A stretch of DNA of 37,855 bases from Actinomycetota bacterium. Lineage in GTDB: Bacteria > Actinomycetota > Acidimicrobiia > IMCC26256 > JAGPDB01. The stretch is taken from contig CAUJDU010000014.1 in assembly GCA_963169585.1 (NCBI GenBank), forward strand, positions 1 to 37,855. Direction: 5' to 3'. A model generated the notes under the pieces. That model had not been told where the DNA came from. It saw nothing but the letters and a program-made list of their open reading frames with translations, and ran no database searches. Positions 1-7,962 of the stretch are shown piece after piece; positions within the stretch are counted from its first letter, which is position 1; each line of letters opens with the position of its first letter. Both the position numbers and the translations under genes were made by a program.

Positions 1-1
1 T

Positions 2-325
2 GATCGAGATTTTTATATCAGTGCCGTTGGAGATGTAGTAAAGCGAACGTTACGTGAAAGTGACTGCGCATTCCGAGTTGATGAAAATATTTTTGCTGCT
101 GTCATGGACGATACTACAGAATCTGGTGCAGTTTGGGCCGCAGAAAGGGTACGTGGTGTTTTGCACACTGGCGCTCTTGCAGGACGAGTCACAGTCAGTG
201 CAGGAGTTGCTTGTTACCCTTCTCACTGTCTTGAATCGACAGAGTTAATTGACAGCGCAACTAAAGCTCTTAAAATAGCCAAGGCTCGTGGTGTAGACCA
301 AGTCGAAATAGCCGCTGAACAGTAA
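2..325 (+). CDS. GGDEF-domain protein, C-terminal part (5' truncated by window edge), degenerate active site
   Basis: The frame is open from base 2 to the TAA at 323-325, so only the last 107 residues are present. The order of elements fits the second half of a GGDEF domain: a 'GDVVKRTLRESD' helix, a strand at the signature position, then 'VTVSAGVACYP' and the final helix 'ATKALKIAKARGVDQVEIA', which matches the family ending ('ALY.AK..G.N.V'). Where active diguanylate cyclases carry R-x-GGDEF, this protein has 'FRVDENIFAAVM'. The glycines and the acidic pair are lost, so cyclase activity is unlikely. It may act as a GTP or c-di-GMP sensor or as a scaffold for a missing N-terminal domain. Family assignment is good; function is inference. 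Confidence 0.75.
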   Translation, partial: DRDFYISAVGDVVKRTLRESDCAFRVDENIFAAVMDDTTESGAVWAAERVRGVLHTGALAGRVTVSAGVACYPSHCLESTELIDSATKALKIAKARGVDQVEIAAEQ

Positions 326-335
326 TTGCTCTGTG

Positions 336-362
336 GTTTCTGGGGGTTCAACCCCCAGAAAC
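336..362. terminator. Hairpin between convergent genes (likely bidirectional terminator)
   Basis: A perfect 11-bp inverted repeat, GTTTCTGGGGG / CCCCCAGAAAC, has a 5-nt loop (TTCAA). It lies 10 nt after the GGDEF stop and 11 nt before the stop of the convergent fadD-type gene. There is no strong T-run on either side, so intrinsic termination is plausible but not certain. Confidence 0.55.
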
Positions 363-373
363 TCCAGAAATTG

Positions 374-2275
374 TTAGAACATAGAGGCAATTTCATCTTT
401 ATATTTTTCGACAATTACCCGTCGTTTCAATTTCATTGTCGGTGTTAAAACATCTGAATCAGGCAACCATTCATGATCAAGTATCACAAACTTTCGGATA
501 CTTTCTGCCGAACTCACCGTTTCGTTTGCACTATCAATAGCTTTTTCTATTTCGCTAACGAATTCTGGATTATCGCGCAACGCAGCCAACGTAGATTCTT
601 CTGGAGATTTCTCTGCCATCATCGCCCAGAACGCTGCAGCCTCAGACTCAAGCGAAATTAAAACACCCAAATATTTTTGACCATCTCCAACTACACATGC
701 ATTAGAGATATATGGACATGCTTTCAACTGAGCTTCCAAGTTTGCTGGCGAAACATTTTTCCCTCCAGCTGTAATGATAAGTTCTTTTTTCCGATCAACA
801 ATTTTGAGCTGGCCATCCTCAAATACACCAATATCTCCTGTGTGAAACCAGCCATCTTCATCTATGGCTTCTTTGGTGCGTTCTTCATCACCGTAATATC
901 CACCGAAAATATTCCCACCTTGAACCAAGACCTCGCCGTCATCGCCAAGAGCAATTCTTTCACCAGGTATTGGGGCACCAACAAAACCAATTCGCATTTC
1001 ATTTGGCGACCAAGTCAGCGGGCCACAAGTTTCTGACAAACCATATATTTCTGAAACTGGAATTCCTAAACCAATAAAGAACTCTAAAATTTCACGAGGA
1101 AGCGGAGCTGCACCACTGACAGCTACTTCACATTGATTCAATCCCAACATTTCACGCCAAGGCAAAAGATACTTTTCATCAATCGGTGCAAATTCATCTA
1201 GTTCAGCCTTGGGGATCTCTTCGCCATCCGCACGTCGTCTCGCCAGTTCGTTTCCTTTGGCCAACGCCGAATCAAAGTTTGCTCGTTTATCATCATCAAT
1301 AAAAGCATTGATTGTTCCATATGCTTTTTCCCAAATTCTAGGTACAGCAAACAAAGCATTAGGTTGTGTGGGAGCCAAATATTGTGATACTAAAGTTGCA
1401 TCTGGACAACAGGTCAGCGACCAACCATACCTCATCCCAATATAATGGCTCACCATTCTCTCAGCGATGTGCGCCATAGGTAAATAACTAACAGCACGCC
1501 AACCATCAGGATTTTTCCCAATTCGACGTATAAGACTCTCGGTTGTAAAAGCTATATTACTTTGAGTTAAAGCAACTCCCTTGGGTGGGCCAGTCGTACC
1601 AGAAGTATAAATAATCGTTATGTAATCTTCTAAAGAAGTTTCGTTACGTGCAACTTGTTCATCTATGGGGTTTGCTTGCTCTACTAAATCTTTTAGATAG
1701 TGGAGCGAAATAGAACTTAAGTCAGCTTTAATTTTGTCGCTGAGAGTTGAAGGGTCTTCCACCATGATTACATGTTTTAAGGATGGGACATCTTTTGCAA
1801 TCTCCGCAATTCTTTCAACAAAAGCAGTGTGTTCTGCAACTATTACGCTAGCTCCAGAATGATCAATTAAATATTTAATTTGCTCTCCAGAAGAAGAATG
1901 GTAAATAGATACTGGTGTTGCACCATGCATCATCACACCAACATCACAAATATGAAATGCAGGACAATTCCTTAATAACAGCATTACGCGATCATTGGAT
2001 TTAACACCCAAGCCGTCTAGCGCTCCAGCAAACTTTCTTGCTGCAACACTATATTGTTCCCACGAGTATGTTCTCCATAGCGTTCCCATCTCATCGGTTT
2101 GTATTTCATAGTCACCAACTTTGTCGCTGTCTTCATCTCCTTCAGACGTTTTTGCTCGCAAAGCCAGTCTTTGTGGGTTTCGCTTTGCTGTCTCAAAGAA
2201 AAAGTCAACCATGGTTGTTTGGTCTAAGCTGTCAAGAATAGATTGCGTTGATACCTCTGGTTCAAATATTTGCAT
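374..2275 (-). CDS. fadD: Long-chain fatty-acid--CoA ligase (AMP-forming), FadD15-like
   Basis: This 633-residue adenylate-forming enzyme would activate long-chain fatty acids to acyl-CoA via an acyl-AMP. The P-loop motif 'YTSGTTGPPKG' is at about residues 223-233. Further on come 'YGLSETCGP' (A5 region), 'GWFHTGDIG' and 'VDRKKELIITAGGKNVSP' (A7/A8), and near the C-terminus 'PTMKLKRR', which carries the adenylation lysine. Length and motif order match the bacterial/actinobacterial long-chain ACS group (FadD15/FAA1 type, about 600-640 aa) rather than the shorter fatty-acyl-AMP ligases. It stands alone: the upstream gene on the same strand ends 56 nt away and the downstream neighbour is convergent. 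The start ATG at 2273-2275 has no strong Shine-Dalgarno. Exact substrate chain length cannot be read. Confidence 0.92.
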   Translation of the reverse strand: MQIFEPEVSTQSILDSLDQTTMVDFFFETAKRNPQRLALRAKTSEGDEDSDKVGDYEIQTDEMGTLWRTYSWEQYSVAARKFAGALDGLGVKSNDRVMLLLRNCPAFHICDVGVMMHGATPVSIYHSSSGEQIKYLIDHSGASVIVAEHTAFVERIAEIAKDVPSLKHVIMVEDPSTLSDKIKADLSSISLHYLKDLVEQANPIDEQVARNETSLEDYITIIYTSGTTGPPKGVALTQSNIAFTTESLIRRIGKNPDGWRAVSYLPMAHIAERMVSHYIGMRYGWSLTCCPDATLVSQYLAPTQPNALFAVPRIWEKAYGTINAFIDDDKRANFDSALAKGNELARRRADGEEIPKAELDEFAPIDEKYLLPWREMLGLNQCEVAVSGAAPLPREILEFFIGLGIPVSEIYGLSETCGPLTWSPNEMRIGFVGAPIPGERIALGDDGEVLVQGGNIFGGYYGDEERTKEAIDEDGWFHTGDIGVFEDGQLKIVDRKKELIITAGGKNVSPANLEAQLKACPYISNACVVGDGQKYLGVLISLESEAAAFWAMMAEKSPEESTLAALRDNPEFVSEIEKAIDSANETVSSAESIRKFVILDHEWLPDSDVLTPTMKLKRRVIVEKYKDEIASMF

Positions 2276-2331
2276 ATTGATATCTTCGCACCAATAACAT
2301 GTTACCTTGAGGAAATTAAGATTAAGCAGGA

Positions 2332-3156
2332 CTATCTATCTAATGGACCTGTTGCTATTTGTGAACTAGGTCCAGGCTCTATGCCAAATTTATACAAAGA
2401 TTTTGTGCCGTCTGCACTAGTTAATGCGTTAATTTCAATCTTGCGAAATTCTGTGCCGATTGAATAACTCAACGATTCTCCAGTTACTTTTCCAACTTGA
2501 TCTGGATGCGATAAATCGTATGCCCTTCTATCTGCTGCCGGAAAATTCCCACAAGCAACTAACAATTCATTAGCAGATAATCCAGCAAGTTTTGGATCAC
2601 CCATCTGTGATCGTACCCATTGGTCAACATATTCTTTAAAAGTTTGAGCAAGCCGTGCATCTCTGGGATCGTTAAGATCAAATGGAAGTGCTACACCTCC
2701 ACCTTCTAATTTTCTAGATTCAACTATCCCAACTATTCCTTCAAATCCATCCAAGCCACTATCAATTACGGCTCCAATTTTTTTGTAATTTTCAGAGAGT
2801 TTGGCAATCCTCTCATAAGATGAATCAAATCTATCTAACTCTGTTTGTGCCATTTCAGCTGCCCGAATTAATGTGATCGCCTGTTCAGTTAAAATATTTT
2901 CTCCATTAGGGCCAAGTGCATCTATGATAAATGACAAACTTGACCGTTGTTCTACGAGACTTTGAGTTAGGGCTGACATAGAGTCAATTGCTCTACCTCG
3001 AAAATTTAGCGCAATTCTTGTTTGTTCAGTACTAACTCGATTTGGATCAACTCCAGCAGTACTAAGTTCAACCTTTAATACATCAACTGGTCTAGCCGCA
3101 GGCAGCGCTAAATTTCCTCTTATTTTCGCTGTGCGTTCCTCTGTAAATGTGCTCAC
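2332..3156 (-). CDS. Hypothetical protein, 274 aa, soluble and largely helical
   Basis: I do not recognise this protein. It has no signal peptide or membrane segment. Residues about 45-135 look helical and rich in Ser, Glu and Arg. A middle section has 'PFDLNDPRDARLAQTF', and the C-terminal third has 'YSIGTEFRKIEINAL' and 'KFGIEPGPS', suggesting short strands. It is the last of three same-strand genes after a diguanylate cyclase (4107-5210) and a membrane-anchored unknown (3287-4087). The 130-nt gap from the latter leaves room for its own promoter. An ATG at 3154-3156 gives the longest reading. That it is a real gene is supported by an 825-nt open frame with normal residue composition and no competing frame. 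Function unknown. Confidence 0.6.
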   Translation of the reverse strand: MSTFTEERTAKIRGNLALPAARPVDVLKVELSTAGVDPNRVSTEQTRIALNFRGRAIDSMSALTQSLVEQRSSLSFIIDALGPNGENILTEQAITLIRAAEMAQTELDRFDSSYERIAKLSENYKKIGAVIDSGLDGFEGIVGIVESRKLEGGGVALPFDLNDPRDARLAQTFKEYVDQWVRSQMGDPKLAGLSANELLVACGNFPAADRRAYDLSHPDQVGKVTGESLSYSIGTEFRKIEINALTSADGTKSLYKFGIEPGPSSQIATGPLDR

Positions 3157-3286
3157 TCATCACATCCTTTTGCACCCTTTTCATTATTACGAATGCAGAT
3201 ATATTCAATATAAATATCGTCTAAAATTAAGGGTGCCTGAACAGCAATTTTGTCCTTAAATCTAAGGGCTTGTAAGGATATTTTGG

Positions 3287-4087
3287 CTATCTACCGCCGA
3301 TACCGTTGTCTGGTGTATCAATTTTAGTGATTTTTTCACCGCCTAATGTGGCATGTGCAGTGGCTAAATCACCAGGTAGCTCATGCAATTGTCTAAGGAT
3401 CTCGTTAAAATCACCTCTTTCATGAAGCTCTTTAATATCGTCTGAGGCTAATCCTGAATTCACAAAATCACCAAGTCGTTCTTTTAGCTGTTGCTGCGAT
3501 ACATCATCGAATTCTAAAAATCTGCCTTCACCTAAATCATGAGCTTCAATCATTTGCGATACAACTATGAGAGCATCTAAACCACGTTGAGTATTCTCAT
3601 AGCTTTCTCTCTGTTGTCCAAACAATGGCCTATCATCATCTTGCAATGCAGACCTGTGTAATTGCTCTTCTCCAGATTCTGAAAACAGATAACCAAGCCC
3701 GCTTAGATACATGTTTACACGAGCCTCTTCAATACCGAAAAGATCATCTGGATTTTTAGCAATTTCATGTAATTCATTTACGCCTTGAGGAGTTTCAATT
3801 TGTGGTGTATGAGAAATATAATTTCCTGCTACGCCAGTTGCTAATAGCGAAGCTGTAGCAGCAAGTGTAATCTTTGTTTTTCTTGACGAATCTCGTAACG
3901 TATCAATTGGATGTAATGCAGAGTCAATGGCACCAAATAATTTATCGTAAAATTTATCGCCTATTTTGCGTGCCCTTTCAGAGAGATCCACACGTTTACC
4001 ACGCTTTGTAGAATCTGCAACCCAACCAGTTTGCTTAGATCTATATTCATTTAGTTCTGTAATGCTTCCATTTACTTCTTTCATCAT
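3287..4087 (-). CDS. Hypothetical protein with one membrane segment, 266 aa
   Basis: Not recognised. A charged N-terminal region of about 70 residues rich in Lys and Arg ('KRGKRVDLSERARK') precedes a single hydrophobic segment at about 72-90 (TLAATASLLATGVAGNYI). A mostly acidic, helical C-terminal domain of about 170 residues follows. This is a bitopic topology; the positive-inside rule suggests the C-terminal domain is outside the membrane, but that is inference. It begins 19 nt after the diguanylate cyclase stop, so the two are very likely cotranscribed. Two consecutive ATGs (4085-4087 and 4082-4084) could start it. It may be an envelope partner of the cyclase, judged only from position. 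Confidence 0.6.
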   Translation of the reverse strand: MMKEVNGSITELNEYRSKQTGWVADSTKRGKRVDLSERARKIGDKFYDKLFGAIDSALHPIDTLRDSSRKTKITLAATASLLATGVAGNYISHTPQIETPQGVNELHEIAKNPDDLFGIEEARVNMYLSGLGYLFSESGEEQLHRSALQDDDRPLFGQQRESYENTQRGLDALIVVSQMIEAHDLGEGRFLEFDDVSQQQLKERLGDFVNSGLASDDIKELHERGDFNEILRQLHELPGDLATAHATLGGEKITKIDTPDNGIGGR

Positions 4088-4106
4088 TCTTCCTTTAATG
4101 TTGCAA

Positions 4107-5210
4107 TTATCTACTAAAATCTTGGTTCAGCTGGAGATCACCATTATTTAATCCTGGGAATACCCATCGTAGTGCTCTCTCGTTTAAGTTCGATAAAAAT
4201 ACCTTAAATTCATCCATCTGATATAGCGCTCCTAATCCTATATCAGGATCTATGGAATAACCGCCTCGTACATTTTCATCGTATCGGAATCCTAATACTT
4301 TGTCTACAAATTCCTTAGTTTTATCGTCCATACTCTCATAGTTAGCAAGAAAATCATCTAAACCTGATTTTCTTACATAAGCTTCTGAATCTGCTTCTTT
4401 TAATGCATGAAGCATTTGCGATTTACTTATGTTCTCAAAATAGCCATATCCTTCAGAAATACCAAAATCTACATCAACTTTTTTGCCGTTACCTAATTTA
4501 ACTGGGACAGTTTTAGAGGCAGCTGAATCTATTTCTTCTCTAATAACTTTGCGTACATAAATTTCGAATGGGATTTGGCGACGTTCTGCACCTCGCGGCA
4601 AATATGAATTATCTTCGTTGAGTGTTATTCCTTCTATACGTCTATCTTCATCATGTCGTTTATCTAAAATTACAAGAACGAATTCGTCACCACCAAGTCG
4701 ATAAACCGTTGTATCTGCTGATACTAGATTCACTTGCTCTAAGCGCTGTACAACAGCTTTTAAGACTTCATCTCCTGCAGTATGACCATAGGTATCGTTT
4801 ACTTGCTTGAAGCGATCTAAATCAATAGCTACTAAACAACCTTTACCTGTGTATCCTTTTCTCTCCACCATAGTGTCGATGTTCTCGATAAATAAGTTAA
4901 ACGCTCTACGGTTATTTGCACCGGTAAGTTCATCCGTATTTGCGGCAAGCTCTTGAATATTCAACATTGCAGATAACTGATCTGATCTTTTATATGAGTT
5001 TTCTAGTTGAAGGCTTGCATTTTCTAGTTCTATGGTTAATTGTTCAATATGGTTTGAATCTGCTCTAACACGATCAATTAGTGTGCGGATTTGGCGTTTC
5101 CTGCCCGTAGGGTCAGTCAAAAATTCACGAAAATCTCTTCCCAACTTAAACACCGTGCCCGGAATCCCTTCGGTATAAAACGTGCTCTTAACATCCATTC
5201 CATTAGACAT
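4107..5210 (-). CDS. Diguanylate cyclase (GGDEF domain) with N-terminal coiled coil
   Basis: This 367-residue protein would make cyclic di-GMP from two GTP. Residues about 48-90 are a heptad-like coiled coil suited to dimerisation, with no sensor domain recognised. The GGDEF domain starts at 'DELTGANNRRAF' (93-104), has the metal-binding 'DLDRFKQVND' (130-139), and an intact 'RLGGDEF' (171-177). The inhibitory RxxD site expected just upstream is absent (S-A-D-T), so product inhibition through that site is unlikely. A charged insertion of roughly 50 residues (about 183-235) separates the signature from the last strand, and the usual 'AK..G.N' end is altered to 'EAYVRKSG'. No membrane segment is present. 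Two unknown genes follow on the same strand. The start is the ATG at 5208-5210. Confidence 0.88.
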   Translation of the reverse strand: MSNGMDVKSTFYTEGIPGTVFKLGRDFREFLTDPTGRKRQIRTLIDRVRADSNHIEQLTIELENASLQLENSYKRSDQLSAMLNIQELAANTDELTGANNRRAFNLFIENIDTMVERKGYTGKGCLVAIDLDRFKQVNDTYGHTAGDEVLKAVVQRLEQVNLVSADTTVYRLGGDEFVLVILDKRHDEDRRIEGITLNEDNSYLPRGAERRQIPFEIYVRKVIREEIDSAASKTVPVKLGNGKKVDVDFGISEGYGYFENISKSQMLHALKEADSEAYVRKSGLDDFLANYESMDDKTKEFVDKVLGFRYDENVRGGYSIDPDIGLGALYQMDEFKVFLSNLNERALRWVFPGLNNGDLQLNQDFSR

Positions 5211-5275
5211 AAATATAATTATAGTACAAAACGGACTATTCGGCCAAATAATTCATCAAGTTTTCCACAAAGATT

Positions 5276-5527
5276 TCAGACTCTTGATCTCACTCTAAGA
5301 TTTTGTTGCCAGGAAGCCATTTTCCCAGCTAGATTGATGTTTTTCACCTGATCATCCATAGTGTTTTTAGTGGAAAACACCCAAAGGTTAAAGAAATCCA
5401 CATCATTTTCCCCAGTTTTATCCACAAGCGTATGCAAAAGTGCCCTATAAGCACCACTAATAGCAACCATTTCTTGTTCGGTGGGGTCGCCCCTTAGAAA
5501 TACAAGAGGATGAACTTGATCTTCCAT
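5276..5527 (-). CDS. Acyl-CoA carboxylase epsilon-like small subunit (AccE family)
   Basis: An 83-residue protein whose N-terminus, 'PLVFLRGDPTEQEMVAISGAY', fits the actinobacterial epsilon motif (V-x-RG-x-P-T-x-x-E-x-A). In Streptomyces and mycobacteria such small subunits bind the beta carboxyltransferase and stabilise or stimulate the biotin-dependent holoenzyme. Its ATG (5525-5527) overlaps the stop of the carboxyltransferase gene by one base (TAATG), so translation is coupled. The C-terminal 40 residues are not conserved in a way I recognise. No biotin carboxylase/BCCP (alpha) gene lies in the window, so the alpha subunit must be elsewhere. Several DnaA-box-like 9-mers lie in and near this frame (see findings). 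Confidence 0.72.
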   Translation of the reverse strand: MEDQVHPLVFLRGDPTEQEMVAISGAYRALLHTLVDKTGENDVDFFNLWVFSTKNTMDDQVKNINLAGKMASWQQNLRVRSRV

Positions 5528-7128
5528 TACAGAGGTAACACCTCATGTTTACGAAATAGTACTTCTCTGCGTTTACCTTCTAGCATTTCTAAAGAAGAAA
5601 TTACATGTGAACGGACCTCACTTGGAGCAATCACATCATCAATTAATCCACGTTCTGCTGCCAAAAAAGGATTAGCAAACTTATCATTATAATCATGAAC
5701 AAGTTCTTTAAAACGTTGTTCGTACTCAGGAGAATTCTTTTCAAACTTTTCAAGTTCCCTCTTGGAAAGAAGTTCTATCGCGCTCTCTGCATGCATGACT
5801 GCAATCTCCGCAGTAGGTAGCGCAAAACTAACATCAGCACCTAAAGACTTAGAACCCATAACAACAAATGCCCCACCGTATGCTCTACGAGTAACAATCT
5901 GAACCATTGGAACAGTACTTTCTGAAAATGCATAAAGCAATTTTGCACCGTGTCGTATAATTCCACTGCGCTCTTGGTCAACTCCAGGAAGAAAACCAGC
6001 GACATCAACAATCGTTAAAATCGGTATATTAAACGAATCACATGTACGAACAAATCTTGCAGCCTTTTCACAAGCATCAATATCTAAAGCCCCGGAATAA
6101 ACGCTTGGCTGATTAGCAACAACACCTACAGTCTTTCCATCAATCTTAGAAAAACCACACACAATATTCGGTGCAAAAAATTCACTAATCTCAAAAAACT
6201 GACCTTTATCACAAATTACATCGATGACTCCACGCACATCATAAATCCCGGAATCATGATTCGACATAACTTCTAAAAGCTTTTTTCCATCCTCGATATC
6301 TTGACGAATCTGCTTCGGAGTATCAGCTTTATTTATCTCTACACGTTCGTCCGTAAATCCCCCAATACCGCCGTTATTTGAAGGCAAAAACTTAAGCAAA
6401 TCTTTTAATCTATCGAATAATTCATCTTCATCCACAGCCACAATGTGAGCAACACCTGATTTATGAGAATGTGTTGTTGCACCACCAAGATCTTCTTGAG
6501 TCACCTGTTCACCTGTTACTGCTTGAACGACATCTGGACCTGTAATAAACATGTGTGAAGTTCCTTGCACCATCAGAACAAAGTCAGTCAATGCGGGAGA
6601 ATAAACAGCTCCACCTGCGCAAGGCCCAGCAATAACACTTATCTGCGGTATCACTCCAGAGTATTTAACGTTACGGGCAAAAATATCTCCATAACCAGCT
6701 AAAGCTGCAACGCCTTCTTGAATTCGTGCCCCACCACCATCATTGATACCAATCATTGGTGCACCAACACTGGCAGCTAGATCCATTACCTTTACAATTT
6801 TTTCTGCAACTCTTTGACCAAGTGAACCTCCAAGAACTGCAAAATCTTGTGAATAAAGAAATATTTTTCTTCCATCAACATAACCCCAACCAGTCACAAC
6901 CCCATCAGTCAGAGGACGAGTATTTTCAATACCAAAACCTGTTGCCCTATGCCTAGCTAATTGATCAAGCTCAACAAAAGTACCTGGATCAACTAATTTA
7001 TCTATACGCTCTCGTGCTGTATATTTTCCGCGTTGATGTTGCCTCTCATATGCAACATCACTACCAGCGTGTAAAGCTGATTCGCGAACCTGTTCTAGCT
7101 TGGTCAATAAATCGTCTGTATTCATCAT
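5527..7128 (-). CDS. pccB: Acyl-CoA carboxylase beta subunit (carboxyltransferase)
   Basis: A 533-residue carboxyltransferase that moves CO2 from carboxybiotin to an acyl-CoA, giving malonyl- or methylmalonyl-CoA. The N-terminal crotonase-fold half has 'GINDGGGARIQEG' and the first oxyanion hole 'GPCAGGAVYSPALTDF' (about 168-183). The C-terminal half has 'VDVAGFLPG' and the second oxyanion hole 'RRAYGGAFVVMGSK'. Using S. coelicolor numbering, which coincides here, residue 422 is Val. Propionyl-specific PccB has Asp and acetyl-accepting AccB has Ile at this position, so acetyl-CoA or mixed use is plausible. The usual 'MGAxGAV' is changed to 'MHAESAI'. Tandem ATGs (7126-7128, 7123-7125) start it. 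It is divergent from the DUF4129 gene, with about 20 nt between them. Confidence 0.93.
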   Translation of the reverse strand: MMNTDDLLTKLEQVRESALHAGSDVAYERQHQRGKYTARERIDKLVDPGTFVELDQLARHRATGFGIENTRPLTDGVVTGWGYVDGRKIFLYSQDFAVLGGSLGQRVAEKIVKVMDLAASVGAPMIGINDGGGARIQEGVAALAGYGDIFARNVKYSGVIPQISVIAGPCAGGAVYSPALTDFVLMVQGTSHMFITGPDVVQAVTGEQVTQEDLGGATTHSHKSGVAHIVAVDEDELFDRLKDLLKFLPSNNGGIGGFTDERVEINKADTPKQIRQDIEDGKKLLEVMSNHDSGIYDVRGVIDVICDKGQFFEISEFFAPNIVCGFSKIDGKTVGVVANQPSVYSGALDIDACEKAARFVRTCDSFNIPILTIVDVAGFLPGVDQERSGIIRHGAKLLYAFSESTVPMVQIVTRRAYGGAFVVMGSKSLGADVSFALPTAEIAVMHAESAIELLSKRELEKFEKNSPEYEQRFKELVHDYNDKFANPFLAAERGLIDDVIAPSEVRSHVISSLEMLEGKRREVLFRKHEVLPL

Positions 7129-7149
7129 CTATAAGTGTAGGCTTATGTG
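7129..7149. promoter_or_regulatory. Compact divergent promoter region between pccB and the DUF4129 gene
   Basis: Only about 20 nt separate two divergent starts. On the plus strand TATAAG (7130-7135) is a good -10, placing transcription start near 7142, 5-8 nt from the possible starts at 7147/7150. On the minus strand TACACT (7139-7134) would place transcription start at the pccB ATG itself. Both transcripts would therefore be leaderless or nearly so, a frequent arrangement in actinobacteria. This is read from motif spacing only. Confidence 0.45.
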
Positions 7150-7962
7150 ATGTTGTCCTCGCCAATAAGACTGCGCTTTGTGCTCGCAGGAGTTATCCTC
7201 TTTTTGGCATTCTCTTTATCAATTACACCTATTTATGCCAGCGAAAACTCTGATACTGCTAGAGATCAAGCAAAACAGATCCTTCAAGATAAAAAATATG
7301 GTCAAGAAAGTAATGGCCCATTAAGCGATCAAGCCCAAAGGCTGACACGTTGGTTAGGTGAAGGCGATAAGAAGGGCGAAATTAAGAAACGCTCTGACCG
7401 TGAAATACGAGAACAATCTAATCCTAGAGAACAACCAGAATTAACACCACCTTCGTTCGATGGATTATCAACGATAGGGACAGTCCTACTTTGGGTGTTA
7501 ATAGGGGTAGTACTTGGTGCTATCACCTTTCTTATCTATAAATATTTCCCAAATAGAAGGAAAAAGACTCCAAAGAAGAAATCTGATCCAGACGATATAC
7601 CAGTAGATCTGGATTGGGAAGATGAAGAAAATGTTCTTGAAAATGTTACCGATGCTCAAATCCTTGAAGACCTAAGCGACAAGGCCGAACGAGAAGGAAA
7701 CCTAGGCCTAGCATTACGCTATAGATTTCGTGCTGGACTACTTCGTCTAAACGATATGGATGTTATTACGTTCCATCCAAGCATCACTAACGCGCAATGG
7801 CAAACAATAATCAATAATAATTCATTCAATATCGTTACTAGAGATTTCAACGATGTTACATATGGACAACTCAGCTGTGATGCTGGTCACATATCACGAG
7901 CGAGATCAAACTGGTCAACTCTTGTTGCAAAAGATCAATCAAATAAAAGGGAATCTCAATGA
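7150..7962 (+). CDS. DUF4129 domain membrane protein
   Basis: About 270 residues. The N-terminus is a signal peptide or anchor (RFVLAGVILFLAFSLSITPIYA). A polar external linker follows, then a second hydrophobic segment at about 115-137 (LLWVLIGVVLGAITFLIYKYF) and a cytosolic C-terminal domain. That domain, 'LALRYRFRAGLLRLNDMD...TNAQW...FNDVTYGQL', fits DUF4129, which is found with transglutaminase-like and MoxR/DUF58 genes. It is the first gene of a plus-strand operon: its TGA overlaps the next ATG (ATGA). I prefer the ATG at 7150, with TAGG eight bases upstream; a GTG at 7147 is an alternative one codon earlier. Probable role: a membrane component of the MoxR-associated complex; its biochemical function is not established. 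Confidence 0.72.
   Translation: MLSSPIRLRFVLAGVILFLAFSLSITPIYASENSDTARDQAKQILQDKKYGQESNGPLSDQAQRLTRWLGEGDKKGEIKKRSDREIREQSNPREQPELTPPSFDGLSTIGTVLLWVLIGVVLGAITFLIYKYFPNRRKKTPKKKSDPDDIPVDLDWEDEENVLENVTDAQILEDLSDKAEREGNLGLALRYRFRAGLLRLNDMDVITFHPSITNAQWQTIINNNSFNIVTRDFNDVTYGQLSCDAGHISRARSNWSTLVAKDQSNKRESQ

Noticed and set aside
2295-2304. 10-bp palindrome TAACATGTTA upstream of the acyl-CoA synthetase as an operator
   Set aside because: Ten bases in AT-rich sequence is expected by chance, flanks do not extend the symmetry, and no regulator is encoded nearby.
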